Numbered from the stretch's first letter, positions 1 to 8,775 are shown. The stretch is 64,000 nucleotides of DNA from Trabulsiella guamensis ATCC 49490 (GCF_000734965.1 NZ_JMTB01000081.1:35305-99304); one strand, 5' to 3'. Made by a program: numbers and translations. Notes: a model not told the origin generated them from the letters alone.

Positions 1-847
1 CCGCACCAAAGGCCAGCACCAGAATGCCCCACCAGCTCTGGCTTGCACCAAGCAGATCAACACCCACTTTGATGATGCCGAAGATCCCCACCTTCACCAT
101 CACCCCGGACATTAACGCGGAAGCATGCGAAGGCGCCGCCGGGTGCGCTTTCGGCAGCCAGCTGTGCAATGGCAACATACCGGCCTTGGCGCCGAAGCCG
201 AGGAAGGCAAGAATAAAGACGACGGAGGCCATTACCGGACTCAGGCTCAGGTGGCGAAACGACTCAAACTCCAGGCTGCCGCTTTCGCGCCACATCAGGA
301 AGAAGGCCACCATAATCAGCACCGAACCAGCGTGGGCGATGAAGAAGTAGAGCAGACCGGCTTTGATGGACTCTTCGCTCTGGTCGGCGATCACCAGGAA
401 CCACGACGCCAGCGACATCATTTCGAACAAAATGATGAACCAGAAGCCGTTATCCATCACCATCAGGCCTACCATCGAGGCGATGAACAGATTCATAAAG
501 AAGCCCATCGACGCGGCGCCTTTGCCCAGATACTCCTCCATATAGGAGAGCGAATAGAGCGCGCAGAGGGTCACCAGCAGTGAAATGACCGTCACCATAA
601 AGGCCGCAAGACTGTCCATACGCAGGCTGAAAGGAGCAAAGGAGAACGGCCCCGTGGCGCTCCAGGTCAGCACTTCTCCGCCGAGCAGTACCGGCAGAGC
701 GCTTAAAAGGCCGAGGATACCCCCGGCGATGGCGCACAGTCCGGCGATGCGGATAGCGCCCCGCTCGTGATTTTGCATCAGCAATGAAATCACCCCACCG
801 GCGACGTACAGCACTACAGACCACATCAGTAATTGCAGTGAATCCAT
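1..847 (-). CDS. hyfB: Hydrogenase-4 membrane subunit HyfB (partial, 3' part outside window)
   Basis: Proton-pumping-type membrane subunit (NuoL/ND5, MrpD family) of a formate hydrogenlyase complex in the inner membrane. Only the first ~282 codons are inside the window; translation of the minus strand begins MDSLQLLMWSVVLYV and has no stop up to base 1. It is a run of hydrophobic helices and includes the family stretch GAKAGMLPLHSWLPKAHP, with the helix-breaking His and Lys typical of these antiporter-like subunits. From memory the sequence, e.g. ESGSLEFESFRHLSLSP, fits E. coli HyfB much better than HycC. The ATG overlaps the hyfA stop by one base (TGATG), so the two are translationally coupled. 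HycC is the alternative call and is less likely. Confidence 0.88.
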   Translation of the reverse strand, partial: MDSLQLLMWSVVLYVAGGVISLLMQNHERGAIRIAGLCAIAGGILGLLSALPVLLGGEVLTWSATGPFSFAPFSLRMDSLAAFMVTVISLLVTLCALYSLSYMEEYLGKGAASMGFFMNLFIASMVGLMVMDNGFWFIILFEMMSLASWFLVIADQSEESIKAGLLYFFIAHAGSVLIMVAFFLMWRESGSLEFESFRHLSLSPVMASVVFILAFLGFGAKAGMLPLHSWLPKAHPAAPSHASALMSGVMVKVGIFGIIKVGVDLLGASQSWWGILVLAFGA

Positions 848-1467
848 CAGTTTTGCTCCCCAGTGAGATAATCCATGCCTGGCAATTCATCCGGCATCGA
901 CAGGGCCGTCAACGCCCGGCGCTGCTGCGCCAGCGCATCAACCGACTCAGGTTCGATAAGGTGCAGCGCGTGTGTCGGGCAGGCGCGAATGCAGGCCGGT
1001 CCTTCCGGCAGGAAGTGGCACAGGTCGCATTTCACCGCGACGGTACGGACACCGGCGTTCCAGCTCAGGAAGGGGTTCATTCCCTCCGGGCTTGCCGGGA
1101 CATCACCGAGCAGCCCGGCGGGCACGACGTATTCATATTGCGCAGGCACATCCACCGGCGAACTGCCTGCCGGCGTAATCGCGCCAAAGGGGCAAACCAG
1201 ACCGCACAACTTACAGCCGATGCACAGGCTTTCATTGAGCAGAACGCCGCCGTCCTCAAAGGCGATGGCGTTCACCGGACACACCTGCTTGCAGGGCGCG
1301 TCTTCGCAATGACGGCAAAGCACCGGCGCGGTACTGCTTTCGGTTCGCGTCATCGCAAGCCTGGGGTGTTGCTGTAACCCCTGCGCTTTGTGGACATCAG
1401 TGCAAGCTGCGAGGCAGGTATTGCATCCGATGCACCACTGAGGATCCGCAATCACAAAGCGGTTCAT
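847..1467 (-). CDS. hyfA: Hydrogenase-4 electron-transfer ferredoxin subunit HyfA
   Basis: Polyferredoxin (206 aa) carrying electrons inside a formate hydrogenlyase-type complex. It has four Cys-rich [4Fe-4S] motifs: CIGCNTCLAAC near residue 12, CRHCEDAPCKQVCP near 51, CIGCKLCGLVCP near 82 and CDLCHF...CIRACP near 148-162. The N-terminus MNRFVIADPQWCIGCNTC and the block HKAQGLQQHPRLA match HyfA as remembered from E. coli (205 aa) far better than HycB. It is the first gene of the minus-strand operon, and a sigma-54 promoter lies about 42 bases upstream of its start codon. An AGAGGAA ribosome site precedes the ATG. There is no hycA between it and hypA. Confidence 0.88.
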   Translation of the reverse strand: MNRFVIADPQWCIGCNTCLAACTDVHKAQGLQQHPRLAMTRTESSTAPVLCRHCEDAPCKQVCPVNAIAFEDGGVLLNESLCIGCKLCGLVCPFGAITPAGSSPVDVPAQYEYVVPAGLLGDVPASPEGMNPFLSWNAGVRTVAVKCDLCHFLPEGPACIRACPTHALHLIEPESVDALAQQRRALTALSMPDELPGMDYLTGEQN

Positions 1468-1508
1468 GTGTATTCCTCTGAAGCTGAAGAAAATGATCTC
1501 GCTTGATT

Positions 1509-1524
1509 AGCAAATCCCATGCCA
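1509..1524 (-). promoter_or_regulatory. Sigma-54 (-24/-12) promoter of the hyf operon
   Basis: Read on the minus strand the site is TGGCATGGGATTTGCT. It has the GG and GC dinucleotides exactly 10 bases apart and an almost consensus -24 (TGGCA) and -12 (TTGCT). It sits about 42 bases upstream of the hyfA ATG, as expected for an FhlA/RpoN-dependent formate hydrogenlyase operon. No other sigma-54 candidate is visible on this strand of the gap. Confidence 0.85.
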
Positions 1525-1577
1525 CTTAATTAATTCATTTAAAATCAATAATATAAACAAAAACAACCGTCCTGACT

Positions 1578-1684
1578 GCGTGTCGTCGACAGTGTGACGA
1601 CGTTTCTGACGATCGCTGTTTTCCGCCAGTATCCGGTCACCGTCATTCGTGGCGACAGATCGTCATAAGTGTCATTTTTACCGT
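1578..1684. promoter_or_regulatory. Probable FhlA upstream activating region between hyf and hyp
   Basis: The 305-base gap between hyfA and hypA contains no gene. Its centre holds clustered TGTCG/CGACA and GACGA/TCGTC words, including the perfect palindrome TGTCGTCGACA at 1581-1591, GACGATCG at 1608-1615, GGCGACAGATCGTC at 1651-1664 and GTGTCG at 1684-1689. Family knowledge: FhlA binds upstream of hyc and hyp promoters in E. coli. Placement between two divergent sigma-54 promoters makes this the likely binding region, but the exact sites are inferred. Confidence 0.55.
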
Positions 1685-1726
1685 GTCGCTTTTGCTCTTT
1701 ATTACAAAAATCAAATGGATAAAAGA

Positions 1727-1742
1727 TGGTCTGCATTTTGCA
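1727..1742 (+). promoter_or_regulatory. Sigma-54 (-24/-12) promoter of hypABCDE
   Basis: The plus-strand sequence TGGTCTGCATTTTGCA has GG and GC separated by exactly 10 bases, with TTTGCA as the -12 box. It ends 31 bases before the hypA ATG. It is a weaker match than the divergent hyf promoter (TGGTC instead of TGGCA). Confidence 0.75.
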
Positions 1743-1772
1743 TTTCTGCGACGAATGAAAGATGGAGGCACT

Positions 1773-2123
1773 ATGCATGAAATTACGCTTTGCCAGCGGG
1801 CGATAGAAATCGTCGAACAGCAGGCCGCGGCGAATGGCGCGAAACGCGTAATTGCGGTCTGGATCAAAATTGGGGCTTTTTCTTGCGTAGAAAGCAGCTC
1901 ACTTCGCTTCTGTTTTGATCTGGTTTGTCGCGGCACGCTTGCGGAAGGCTGTAAACTGCATATTGAAGAGCAGCAGGCCGAGTGCTGGTGCGAACGCTGT
2001 CAGCAATACGTTCATCTGCTGTCACAACACGTTCGCCGCTGCCCGCAGTGTCAGAGCGACGCGCTGCAGATCGTGGCGGATGACGGGATGCAGATCCAGC
2101 GAATTGAAATTGATCAGGAGTAA
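1773..2123 (+). CDS. hypA: Hydrogenase nickel-insertion protein HypA
   Basis: Nickel metallochaperone (116 aa) that works with HypB and SlyD to insert Ni into [NiFe]-hydrogenase large subunits. The N-terminal MHE is the Ni-binding motif (His2). The zinc site is two CXXC pairs, C73/C76 and C90/C93. The ATG at 1773 follows a GGAGG ribosome site; an upstream in-frame ATG at 1683 would lie before the sigma-54 promoter and would bury the essential MHE, so it was not used. First gene of hypABCDE, only 3 bases from hypB. Confidence 0.97.
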   Translation: MHEITLCQRAIEIVEQQAAANGAKRVIAVWIKIGAFSCVESSSLRFCFDLVCRGTLAEGCKLHIEEQQAECWCERCQQYVHLLSQHVRRCPQCQSDALQIVADDGMQIQRIEIDQE

Positions 2124-2126
2124 GTT

Positions 2127-2999
2127 ATGTGTACCACTTGCGGTTGCGGAGAAGGCAACCTCTATATTGAAGGTGACGAACACAATCCTCATTCGGCGTT
2201 TCGTAGCGCCCCGTTCGCCCCTGCTGCGCGCCCTGCGCTAAGCATCACCGGGATCAAAACGCAGGATTTCACCCCCACGCAGTCTGAGCATGGCGATCTA
2301 CACTATGGTCATGGCGAAGCGGGCACCCATGCGCCGGGCATGAGCCAGCGCCGGATGCTGGAAGTTGAAATCGACGTGCTGGATAAAAACAACCAGCTCG
2401 CGGCCCGCAACCGCGCGCGTTTCGCTGCGCATCAACAACTGGTGCTGAATCTGGTCTCCAGCCCCGGTTCCGGTAAAACCACCCTGCTGACCGAAACCCT
2501 GCAACGGCTGAACGGCCGCGTGCCCTGCGCGGTTATCGAAGGCGATCAGCAAACGGTCAACGACGCCGCGCGCATTCGCGCCACCGGCACGCCTGCCATT
2601 CAGGTCAATACCGGAAAAGGCTGCCACCTCGATGCACAGATGATTGCCGATGCCGCGCCACGCCTGCCGCTCGACGATGGCGGCATTCTGTTTATTGAAA
2701 ACGTCGGTAACCTTGTCTGCCCGGCAGGGTTTGATCTCGGCGAGCGTCATAAAGTGGCGGTGCTGTCAGTCACTGAAGGGGAAGACAAACCGCTGAAATA
2801 TCCGCATATGTTTGCTGCTGCTTCGCTGATGCTGCTCAACAAAGTCGACTTACTGCCCTACCTCAGTTTTGACGTAGAAAAATGCATGGCGTATGCGCGG
2901 GAAGTGAACCCGAACATTGACATTATCCTTATCTCTGCCACCAGCGGCGAAGGCATGGAACAGTGGCTAAACTGGCTGGAGGCACAGCGATGTGCATAG
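2127..2999 (+). CDS. hypB: Hydrogenase nickel-incorporation GTPase HypB
   Basis: SIMIBI GTPase (290 aa) that drives nickel delivery for [NiFe]-hydrogenase maturation. The N-terminal high-affinity Ni site is visible as CTTCGCG (Cys2, Cys5, Cys7). The P-loop SPGSGKTT spans about 112-119, and the G-domain metal site Cys166-His167 lies in GKGCHLD. A histidine-bearing linker ([16 protein letters not shown]) separates the two parts. Length equals the E. coli protein. Its end overlaps the start of hypC by 10 bases. Confidence 0.97.
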   Translation: MCTTCGCGEGNLYIEGDEHNPHSAFRSAPFAPAARPALSITGIKTQDFTPTQSEHGDLHYGHGEAGTHAPGMSQRRMLEVEIDVLDKNNQLAARNRARFAAHQQLVLNLVSSPGSGKTTLLTETLQRLNGRVPCAVIEGDQQTVNDAARIRATGTPAIQVNTGKGCHLDAQMIADAAPRLPLDDGGILFIENVGNLVCPAGFDLGERHKVAVLSVTEGEDKPLKYPHMFAAASLMLLNKVDLLPYLSFDVEKCMAYAREVNPNIDIILISATSGEGMEQWLNWLEAQRCA

Positions 3000-3262
3000 G
3001 CATTCCAGGCCAGATTTGCGCCATTGACGGCAGCATGGCGAAAGTTGACGTCAATGGCATTCGCCGCGATGTCGATCTCACTCTGGTCGGTCACGTTGAT
3101 GACACCGGCGCATCGCGCCTCGGTCAGTGGGTGCTGGTGCATGTCGGTTTCGCTATGAGCGTGATTAACGAAACCGAAGCCCGCGACACGCTGGCGGCAC
3201 TACAAAACATGTACGAGGTGGAGCCGGATGTCGGCGCCCTGCTGTATGGGGAGGAGAGATAA
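2990..3262 (+). CDS. hypC: Hydrogenase maturation chaperone HypC
   Basis: Small chaperone (90 aa) that, with HypD, carries the Fe(CN)2CO group to the hydrogenase large-subunit precursor. The start at 2990 leaves Cys2 (MCIGIPGQ), the essential residue of the HypC/HybG family; an upstream in-frame start would hide it. The protein ends in the family pattern [12 protein letters not shown]. The ATG overlaps the end of hypB and the stop overlaps hypD, indicating tight coupling. Confidence 0.96.
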   Translation: MCIGIPGQICAIDGSMAKVDVNGIRRDVDLTLVGHVDDTGASRLGQWVLVHVGFAMSVINETEARDTLAALQNMYEVEPDVGALLYGEER

Positions 3263-4383
3263 TGCGTTTTGTGGATGAATATCGCGCCCCCGAACAGGTG
3301 ATGAAACTTATCGCTCACCTCAGCGCGCGCGCTGAACTTCTCGATTACAGCGCGGCGCGGCCGCTGCGTATCATGGAAGTGTGTGGTGGGCATACCCACG
3401 CCATCTTTAAATTTGGTCTCGATCAGTTATTGCCGGAAAACATCGAATTCATCCACGGCCCGGGTTGCCCGGTGTGTGTGTTGCCGATGGGGCGCATTGA
3501 TACCTGTACCGAAATCGCCAGCCACCCTGAAGTGATTTTCTGCACCTTTGGCGACGCGATGCGCGTGCCGGGCAAAAACGGCTCGCTGATGCAGGCCAAA
3601 GCGCGCGGCGCAGATATTCGTATCGTCTATTCGCCCATGGATGCGCTGAAACTGGCGCAACAAAACCCGCAACGCAAAGTGGTGTTCTTTGGCCTTGGGT
3701 TTGAAACCACCATGCCCACCACCGCCATTACCCTGAAGCAGGCGCGCGAGCAGAATGTCGATAACTTCTTCTTTTTCTGCCAGCACATCACCTTAATTCC
3801 TACCCTGCGCAGTCTGCTGGAACAGCCGGATAACGGCATTGACGCGTTCCTCGCGCCGGGACATGTCAGCATGGTGATTGGCACTGACGCCTACGGGTTT
3901 ATCGCCAGCCAGTATCATCGCCCCTTAGTGGTCGCCGGATTTGAGCCAATGGATCTGCTGCAGGGCGTCTGCATGCTGGTCGAGCAGAAAATCGCGGCGA
4001 AAAGCGAGGTGGAAAACCAGTACCGTCGCGTGGTGCCGGACAGCGGCAACCCGCTGGCGCAGGCCGCCATCGCCGAGGTGTTTACCGTCAGAGGCGACAG
4101 CGAATGGCGCGGACTGGGGCTGATTAACGACTCAGGCGTCCGTTTAACCGACGACTACCAGCGTTTTGATGCCGAAGCGCATTTCCAGCCAGCTCCGCAG
4201 AAAGTATATGACGATCCGCGCGCCCGCTGCGGCGAAGTGCTGACGGGCCGTTGCAAACCGCATCAGTGCCCGTTGTTTGGCAATACCTGTAACCCACAGA
4301 GCGCGTTTGGCGCGCTGATGGTCTCTTCCGAAGGCGCGTGCGCCGCGTGGTATCAATATCGAAGTCAGGAATGTGAAGCATGA
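3262..4383 (+). CDS. hypD: Hydrogenase Fe-cyanide cofactor assembly protein HypD
   Basis: Iron-sulfur scaffold (373 aa) on which the Fe(CN)2CO group of [NiFe]-hydrogenases is assembled. The conserved CGGHTH at Cys41, GPGCPVC (Cys69 and Cys72) and the C-terminal [4Fe-4S] cluster cysteines in CGEVLTGRCKPHQCPLFGNTC (about 323-343) are all present. Length matches E. coli HypD. The start overlaps the hypC stop by one base and the end overlaps hypE by four (ATGA). Confidence 0.97.
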   Translation: MRFVDEYRAPEQVMKLIAHLSARAELLDYSAARPLRIMEVCGGHTHAIFKFGLDQLLPENIEFIHGPGCPVCVLPMGRIDTCTEIASHPEVIFCTFGDAMRVPGKNGSLMQAKARGADIRIVYSPMDALKLAQQNPQRKVVFFGLGFETTMPTTAITLKQAREQNVDNFFFFCQHITLIPTLRSLLEQPDNGIDAFLAPGHVSMVIGTDAYGFIASQYHRPLVVAGFEPMDLLQGVCMLVEQKIAAKSEVENQYRRVVPDSGNPLAQAAIAEVFTVRGDSEWRGLGLINDSGVRLTDDYQRFDAEAHFQPAPQKVYDDPRARCGEVLTGRCKPHQCPLFGNTCNPQSAFGALMVSSEGACAAWYQYRSQECEA

Positions 4384-5390
4384 AAAGCGTCCAGATAGCG
4401 CACGGCAGCGGCGGCCAGGCGATGCAGCAGTTAATCCACGATCTGTTTATGCAGGCGTTTAACAATCCGTGGCTGGCGGAGCAGGAAGATCAGGCGCGGC
4501 TTGATCTGGCGCAGTTCACCGCCCAGGGCGATCGGCTGGCGTTTTCTACCGACAGCTATGTTATCGATCCGCTGTTTTTCCCTGGTGGCAACATCGGCAA
4601 GCTGGCGGTGTGTGGAACCGCCAATGATGTCGCTGTCAGCGGCGCTATTCCCCGTTTTCTCTCCTGCGGATTTATCCTTGAAGAAGGGCTGGAGATGGCG
4701 ACGCTGGAAGCGGTAGTCAACAGCATGGCGCAGACGGCCAAAGCGGCAGATATTGCCATCGTTACCGGCGACACCAAAGTGGTGCAGCGCGGTGCGGCGG
4801 ACAAACTGTTTATTAATACCGCCGGGCTGGGCGCCATTCCGGCAGATATCCACTGGGGCGCGCAGACACTGACGCCCGGTGACGTGTTACTGGTCAGCGG
4901 TACGCTTGGCGATCACGGCGCGACTATCCTTAACCTGCGTGAACAACTGGGGCTCGACGGCGAGCTGGTCAGCGATTGCGCAGTACTGACGCCGCTTATT
5001 CAGTTGCTGCGTGGCATTCCCGGCGTGAAAGCCCTGCGCGACGCCACCCGTGGCGGCGTGAACGCGGTGGTGCATGAATTTGCGGCCGCCAGCGGTTGCG
5101 GTATTGAACTCAACGAACAGCAGTTGCCGGTCAATGCAGCAGTGCGCGGTGTCTGCGAACTGCTCGGTCTGGAAGCCCTCAATTTCGCTAACGAAGGCAA
5201 ACTGGTGATCGCTGTCACCCGTGATGCCGTAGAAAGCATACTGGCGCAGTTGCGTTCGCACCCGCTCGGCCAGCATGCGGCGATGATTGGTGAAGTGGTG
5301 GAGCGCCGTGGCGTTCGTCTGACAGGTCTGTACGGCGTGAAGCGTACGCTGGATTTACCGCATGCGGAGCCATTACCCAGAATCTGTTAA
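4380..5390 (+). CDS. hypE: Carbamoyl dehydratase HypE
   Basis: PurM/SelD-fold ATPase (336 aa) that dehydrates a carbamoyl group on its own C-terminal cysteine to thiocyanate, the cyanide source for hydrogenase. The protein ends in PRIC, giving the required terminal Cys. ATP-binding elements such as GGNIGKLAVCGTANDVAVSG and DATRGGVN are intact. It is the last gene of the hyp operon; fhlA follows after 81 bases with no obvious terminator, so fhlA may also be read from the hyp promoter. Confidence 0.97.
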   Translation: MKSVQIAHGSGGQAMQQLIHDLFMQAFNNPWLAEQEDQARLDLAQFTAQGDRLAFSTDSYVIDPLFFPGGNIGKLAVCGTANDVAVSGAIPRFLSCGFILEEGLEMATLEAVVNSMAQTAKAADIAIVTGDTKVVQRGAADKLFINTAGLGAIPADIHWGAQTLTPGDVLLVSGTLGDHGATILNLREQLGLDGELVSDCAVLTPLIQLLRGIPGVKALRDATRGGVNAVVHEFAAASGCGIELNEQQLPVNAAVRGVCELLGLEALNFANEGKLVIAVTRDAVESILAQLRSHPLGQHAAMIGEVVERRGVRLTGLYGVKRTLDLPHAEPLPRIC

Positions 5391-5471
5391 TGCTTTTATT
5401 CAAAAACGATATTAATCATTAAGTCACAATAAAATTCGCCGCTTTCCCGCGTCATTTTTTGGATGAGTGCA

Positions 5472-7550
5472 ATGTCATATACCCCCATGGGGGATCTCGG
5501 GCAGCAGGGGCTGTTCGATATCACCCGCACGTTACTACAGCAGCCGGATCTTACCGCGGTCAGCGAGGCGCTGTTGCGGCTGGTAAAGCAGTCCGCGCTG
5601 GCGGATCGGGCGGCAATTGTACTCTGGCATCCCGGTAATCACCGGGCCAGCTACTACGCCACGCCGGTGACCGGGAAATCTATCGCTTATGAAGATGAAA
5701 CGGTGCTGGCGCACGGGCCATTGCGTCGTTTGTTGTCGCGACCGGATGCGTTGCAATGCAGCTATCAGGAATTCAGCGACACCTGGCCCCAACTGGTGAC
5801 GGAGCCGCTCTATCCGGCATTCGGCCGTTACTGCCTGTTGCCGTTGGCCGCTGAGGGGCGCATTTTTGGCGGCTGCGAATTTATTCGCAACGATGACAGA
5901 CCGTGGACGGAGCAGGAGTATCAGCGCCTGCATGTTTTTACCCAGATCGTCGCTGTTGTCACCGAGCAGATCCAGAGCCGCGTTACCAATAACGTCGATT
6001 ACGACATGCTGTGCCACGAGCGCGATAACTTCCGCATTCTGGTGGCGATCACCAACGCTGTTCTGTCACGTCTCGACATGGACGAACTGGTCAGCGAAGT
6101 GGCGAAAGAGATCCATCACTATTTTCGTATTGATGCCATCAGCGTGGTGTTGCGTAGTAACCGCAAAGGCAAGCTCAATATCTACTCTACCCATTACCTC
6201 GACGACCATCATCCTGTACACAATCAGAGTGAAACCGACGAAGCGGGAACGCTGACGGAGCGAGTATTTAAAAGCAAAGAGATGTTGCTGCTCAACCTGC
6301 ACGAGCGCGACCCGTTTGCCCCCTACGAGCGGATGCTGTTTGAGATCTGGGATAACAAGATCCAGACGCTGTGCCTGCTACCGCTGATGTCCGGCGAGAC
6401 CATGCTGGGCGTGCTGAAGCTCGCGCAGTGTGACGAAAAGGTATTTACCACCACCAACCTGAAATTGCTGCGCCAGATTGCCGAACGCATCTCCATCGCC
6501 GTGGATAACGCGCTCGCGTACCAGGAAATTCATCGCCTGAAAGAGCGGCTGGTGAATGAAAACCTGGCGCTCACAGAACAACTCAATAGCGTCGAAAGCG
6601 AATCTGGCGAGATCATCGGTCGCAGCAACGCCATGTACAGTGTGCTCAAGCAGGTCGAAATGGTGGCGCAAAGCGACAGTACCGTACTGCTCCTCGGCGA
6701 AACCGGCACCGGCAAAGAGCTGATTGCCCGCGCGATCCACAATCGCAGCAGTCGCAACAGTCGCCGGATGGTGAAAATGAACTGTGCCGCGATGCCTGCC
6801 GGGCTGCTGGAAAGTGACCTGTTTGGCCATGAGCGAGGGGCTTTTACCGGGGCCAGCGCGCAACGTATCGGGCGGTTTGAGCTGGCAGACAAAAGCTCAT
6901 TGTTTCTTGATGAAGTAGGTGACATGCCGCTGGAACTACAGCCAAAATTGCTGCGGGTTCTGCAGGAGCAAGAGTTTGAGCGCCTCGGCAGCAACAAACT
7001 GATTCAGACCGACGTCAGGCTGATTGCCGCCACCAACCGTGACCTGAAGCAGATGGTGGCCGACAGAGAGTTTCGCAGCGACCTTTACTATCGCCTTAAT
7101 GTGTTTCCCATCCACCTGCCGCCACTGCGCGAACGCCCGGAGGATATTCCCCTGCTGGTTAAAGCCTTCACCACAAAAATTTCCCGTCGTCTGGGGCGTA
7201 ACATCGACAGTATTCCGGCAGAGACGCTGCGCGCACTCAGTCGCATGGAGTGGCCGGGGAACGTGCGTGAGCTGGAGAACGTAGTCGAGCGCGCCGTACT
7301 ATTGACGCATGGAAATGTACTGCAACTGTCGCTGCCGGAACTGACCACAGAGATGCTTGCCATGCCACTGACCGCCACAGAGCAGGCGCAGGACGGCGAA
7401 GATGAATATCAGCTGATTATTCGGGTACTGAAGGAGTCAAACGGCGTGGTCGCCGGGCCTCGCGGCGCGGCGCATAAGCTGGGACTGAAACGCACCACCC
7501 TGCTCTCACGCATGAAGCGACTTGGCATAGATAAAGACGCGCTGGCATAG
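5472..7550 (+). CDS. fhlA: Formate hydrogenlyase transcriptional activator FhlA
   Basis: Sigma-54-dependent activator (692 aa from the ATG at 5472, the E. coli length; an ATG three codons upstream is possible). The N-terminal ~380 residues are two GAF-type formate-sensing regions. The AAA+ domain carries Walker A GETGTGKE, the sigma-54-contact GAFTGA loop and Walker B LFLDEVGD. A C-terminal Fis-type helix-turn-helix (AAHKLGLKRTTLLSRMKRLG) binds DNA. It matches FhlA, not HyfR, end to end. Next to a hyf operon and hyp with sigma-54 promoters, it is the expected activator of both. Its stop lies 9 bases from the convergent ygbA stop. Confidence 0.96.
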   Translation: MSYTPMGDLGQQGLFDITRTLLQQPDLTAVSEALLRLVKQSALADRAAIVLWHPGNHRASYYATPVTGKSIAYEDETVLAHGPLRRLLSRPDALQCSYQEFSDTWPQLVTEPLYPAFGRYCLLPLAAEGRIFGGCEFIRNDDRPWTEQEYQRLHVFTQIVAVVTEQIQSRVTNNVDYDMLCHERDNFRILVAITNAVLSRLDMDELVSEVAKEIHHYFRIDAISVVLRSNRKGKLNIYSTHYLDDHHPVHNQSETDEAGTLTERVFKSKEMLLLNLHERDPFAPYERMLFEIWDNKIQTLCLLPLMSGETMLGVLKLAQCDEKVFTTTNLKLLRQIAERISIAVDNALAYQEIHRLKERLVNENLALTEQLNSVESESGEIIGRSNAMYSVLKQVEMVAQSDSTVLLLGETGTGKELIARAIHNRSSRNSRRMVKMNCAAMPAGLLESDLFGHERGAFTGASAQRIGRFELADKSSLFLDEVGDMPLELQPKLLRVLQEQEFERLGSNKLIQTDVRLIAATNRDLKQMVADREFRSDLYYRLNVFPIHLPPLRERPEDIPLLVKAFTTKISRRLGRNIDSIPAETLRALSRMEWPGNVRELENVVERAVLLTHGNVLQLSLPELTTEMLAMPLTATEQAQDGEDEYQLIIRVLKESNGVVAGPRGAAHKLGLKRTTLLSRMKRLGIDKDALA

Positions 7551-7559
7551 GCGCACAGA

Positions 7560-7901
7560 TTACTTTTTCGGTCGGTATTTCTCAGGTAATTCCGGCACCG
7601 GACGGCGATCATCAATCAGATGACGGATGGTCAGGATCGGATGGCGCCACAACATGCGTGGCCCCGCCCAGCGCATAATCTGCTTCATCTCTTCCCGTTT
7701 AGCCGGTTGATAGCAATGCACCGGACACTGCTTACAGGCCGGCTTTTCTTCACCAAAGATACATTTATCAAGGCGCTTATCGGCATACGCGTTTAGTGCC
7801 TGATAATGCCCAGGCTCTGCAGAAGCCCCGGGACATTGCCGTGCATAGAGCGCAATCATCCTGCGAATCGTCAGCTTCTCACGATCAAGACGTTCACCCA
7901 C
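7560..7901 (-). CDS. ygbA: Nitrous-oxide-stress-associated protein YgbA
   Basis: Small cytoplasmic protein (113 aa from a GTG with a GAGGG ribosome site) matching E. coli YgbA, which belongs to the NsrR regulon. It carries a cysteine cluster CIFGEEKPACKQCPVHCY in the middle that could hold a metal or FeS cofactor. Upstream on the minus strand the segment TTGATGCAACTTAT (about 7922-7935) resembles half of an NsrR operator (AAGATGCA-type). Exact biochemical role is not established. Position beside fhlA is as in E. coli. Confidence 0.9.
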   Translation of the reverse strand: MGERLDREKLTIRRMIALYARQCPGASAEPGHYQALNAYADKRLDKCIFGEEKPACKQCPVHCYQPAKREEMKQIMRWAGPRMLWRHPILTIRHLIDDRRPVPELPEKYRPKK

Positions 7902-8113
7902 CGTTGCGCCCTCGGCAAAAAATAAGTTGCATCAATAATACTCCTTTCTCTTTTTCCGCACCAGCCGAGAAAGATTCTGAGAGTCTAAACCTGGACTGTC
8001 TTTTCCTTGAACAAATAATAAGCAGAAATTATTATCCTCCTACTTTCCGACAGCACCCGATGGATATCGCGTAAGGAATCCCTTTTTCTTCTTTTATATA
8101 TTGATGGTTTGTT

Positions 8114-8635
8114 ATGTATTTTAAAAAATTGATCCCTGCAATGATTGTTATTGCAACATCCATGCTGGCAGGTAATGCCAGCGCTTTTAATTTGCCTTCT
8201 GAATTAGTATCGATGGATAAATACCAGCCGTCGATATATACACTGCCTTCGCCGAAAGGAAATATTAAAAGCAAAATACTGTCCCAATATGCTAAATGGA
8301 AAGGGACGCAATATCGCTGGGGCGGTCAGTCACGCAATGGCATTGACTGCTCTGCGCTAATGCAGAAAATTTTCCGCGGTTCGCTGCAAATGGAGCTGCC
8401 ACGCACTACAGGCGAGCAGATCAGAGGTGGCTACCGCATCACGCAGGATGAGCTTAAGCCGGGCGATCTGGTATTCTTCAAAACCTCGCCGGCCGACCGT
8501 CACGTGGGAGTCTACATTGGTCACGATAAATTTATCCACGCATCAAAAAGCCAGGGTGTGACGGTGTCAGAGCTGACTGACAGCTACTGGCAAGACCATT
8601 ATGAAACCGCACGACGTATTACTGAAAATGTTTAA
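8114..8635 (+). CDS. Secreted NlpC/P60-family peptidoglycan endopeptidase
   Basis: Exported protein of 173 aa. A signal peptide (FKKLIPAMIVIATSMLAGNASA) has a likely signal-peptidase I cut after NASA near residue 24, with no lipobox. The C-terminal NlpC/P60 domain shows the catalytic Cys in GIDCSALMQKIF (about 78), a His in DRHVGVYIG (about 136) and a further His in KFIHASKSQGV. These enzymes cleave D,L bonds in murein stem peptides. The domain resembles MepS, MepH or YdhO, but the protein is none of these genes by position. Its weak ribosome site and AT-rich upstream region look unlike the neighbours, suggesting transfer. It could serve in wall remodelling or as a secreted effector; the sequence does not decide. 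Confidence 0.85.
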   Translation: MYFKKLIPAMIVIATSMLAGNASAFNLPSELVSMDKYQPSIYTLPSPKGNIKSKILSQYAKWKGTQYRWGGQSRNGIDCSALMQKIFRGSLQMELPRTTGEQIRGGYRITQDELKPGDLVFFKTSPADRHVGVYIGHDKFIHASKSQGVTVSELTDSYWQDHYETARRITENV

Positions 8636-8642
8636 TTCCTGA

Positions 8643-8674
8643 TTCACCCTCTTTGCTTTTTATCAGAGGGTGAA
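8643..8674 (+). terminator. Hairpin after the NlpC/P60 gene
   Basis: A perfect 10-base stem TTCACCCTCT / AGAGGGTGAA begins 8 bases after the stop codon with a 12-base loop. The following sequence (ATTCTGG) is poor in T, so it may act as a weak terminator or an mRNA 3' stabiliser. Confidence 0.5.
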
Positions 8675-8775
8675 ATTCTGGAAAGCGCCTCGCATTTATT
8701 CTCCTGAATTTATCCTTATTTTATTCGACGTTATATCATGCCCCGGCAATCATTCTGAAAATCGCCGGAGAGAAT

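Noticed and set aside
1..1467. Calling the first two genes hycC and hycB
   Set aside because: Position next to hyp suggests hyc, but the sequences (for example HKAQGLQQHPRLA in the ferredoxin and ESGSLEFESFRHLSLSP in the membrane subunit) fit HyfA/HyfB, and hycA is absent.
1545..1936. Minus-strand ORFs of 77 and 97 codons as a hycA remnant
   Set aside because: No resemblance to HycA; they cover the sigma-54 promoters and run antisense into hypA.
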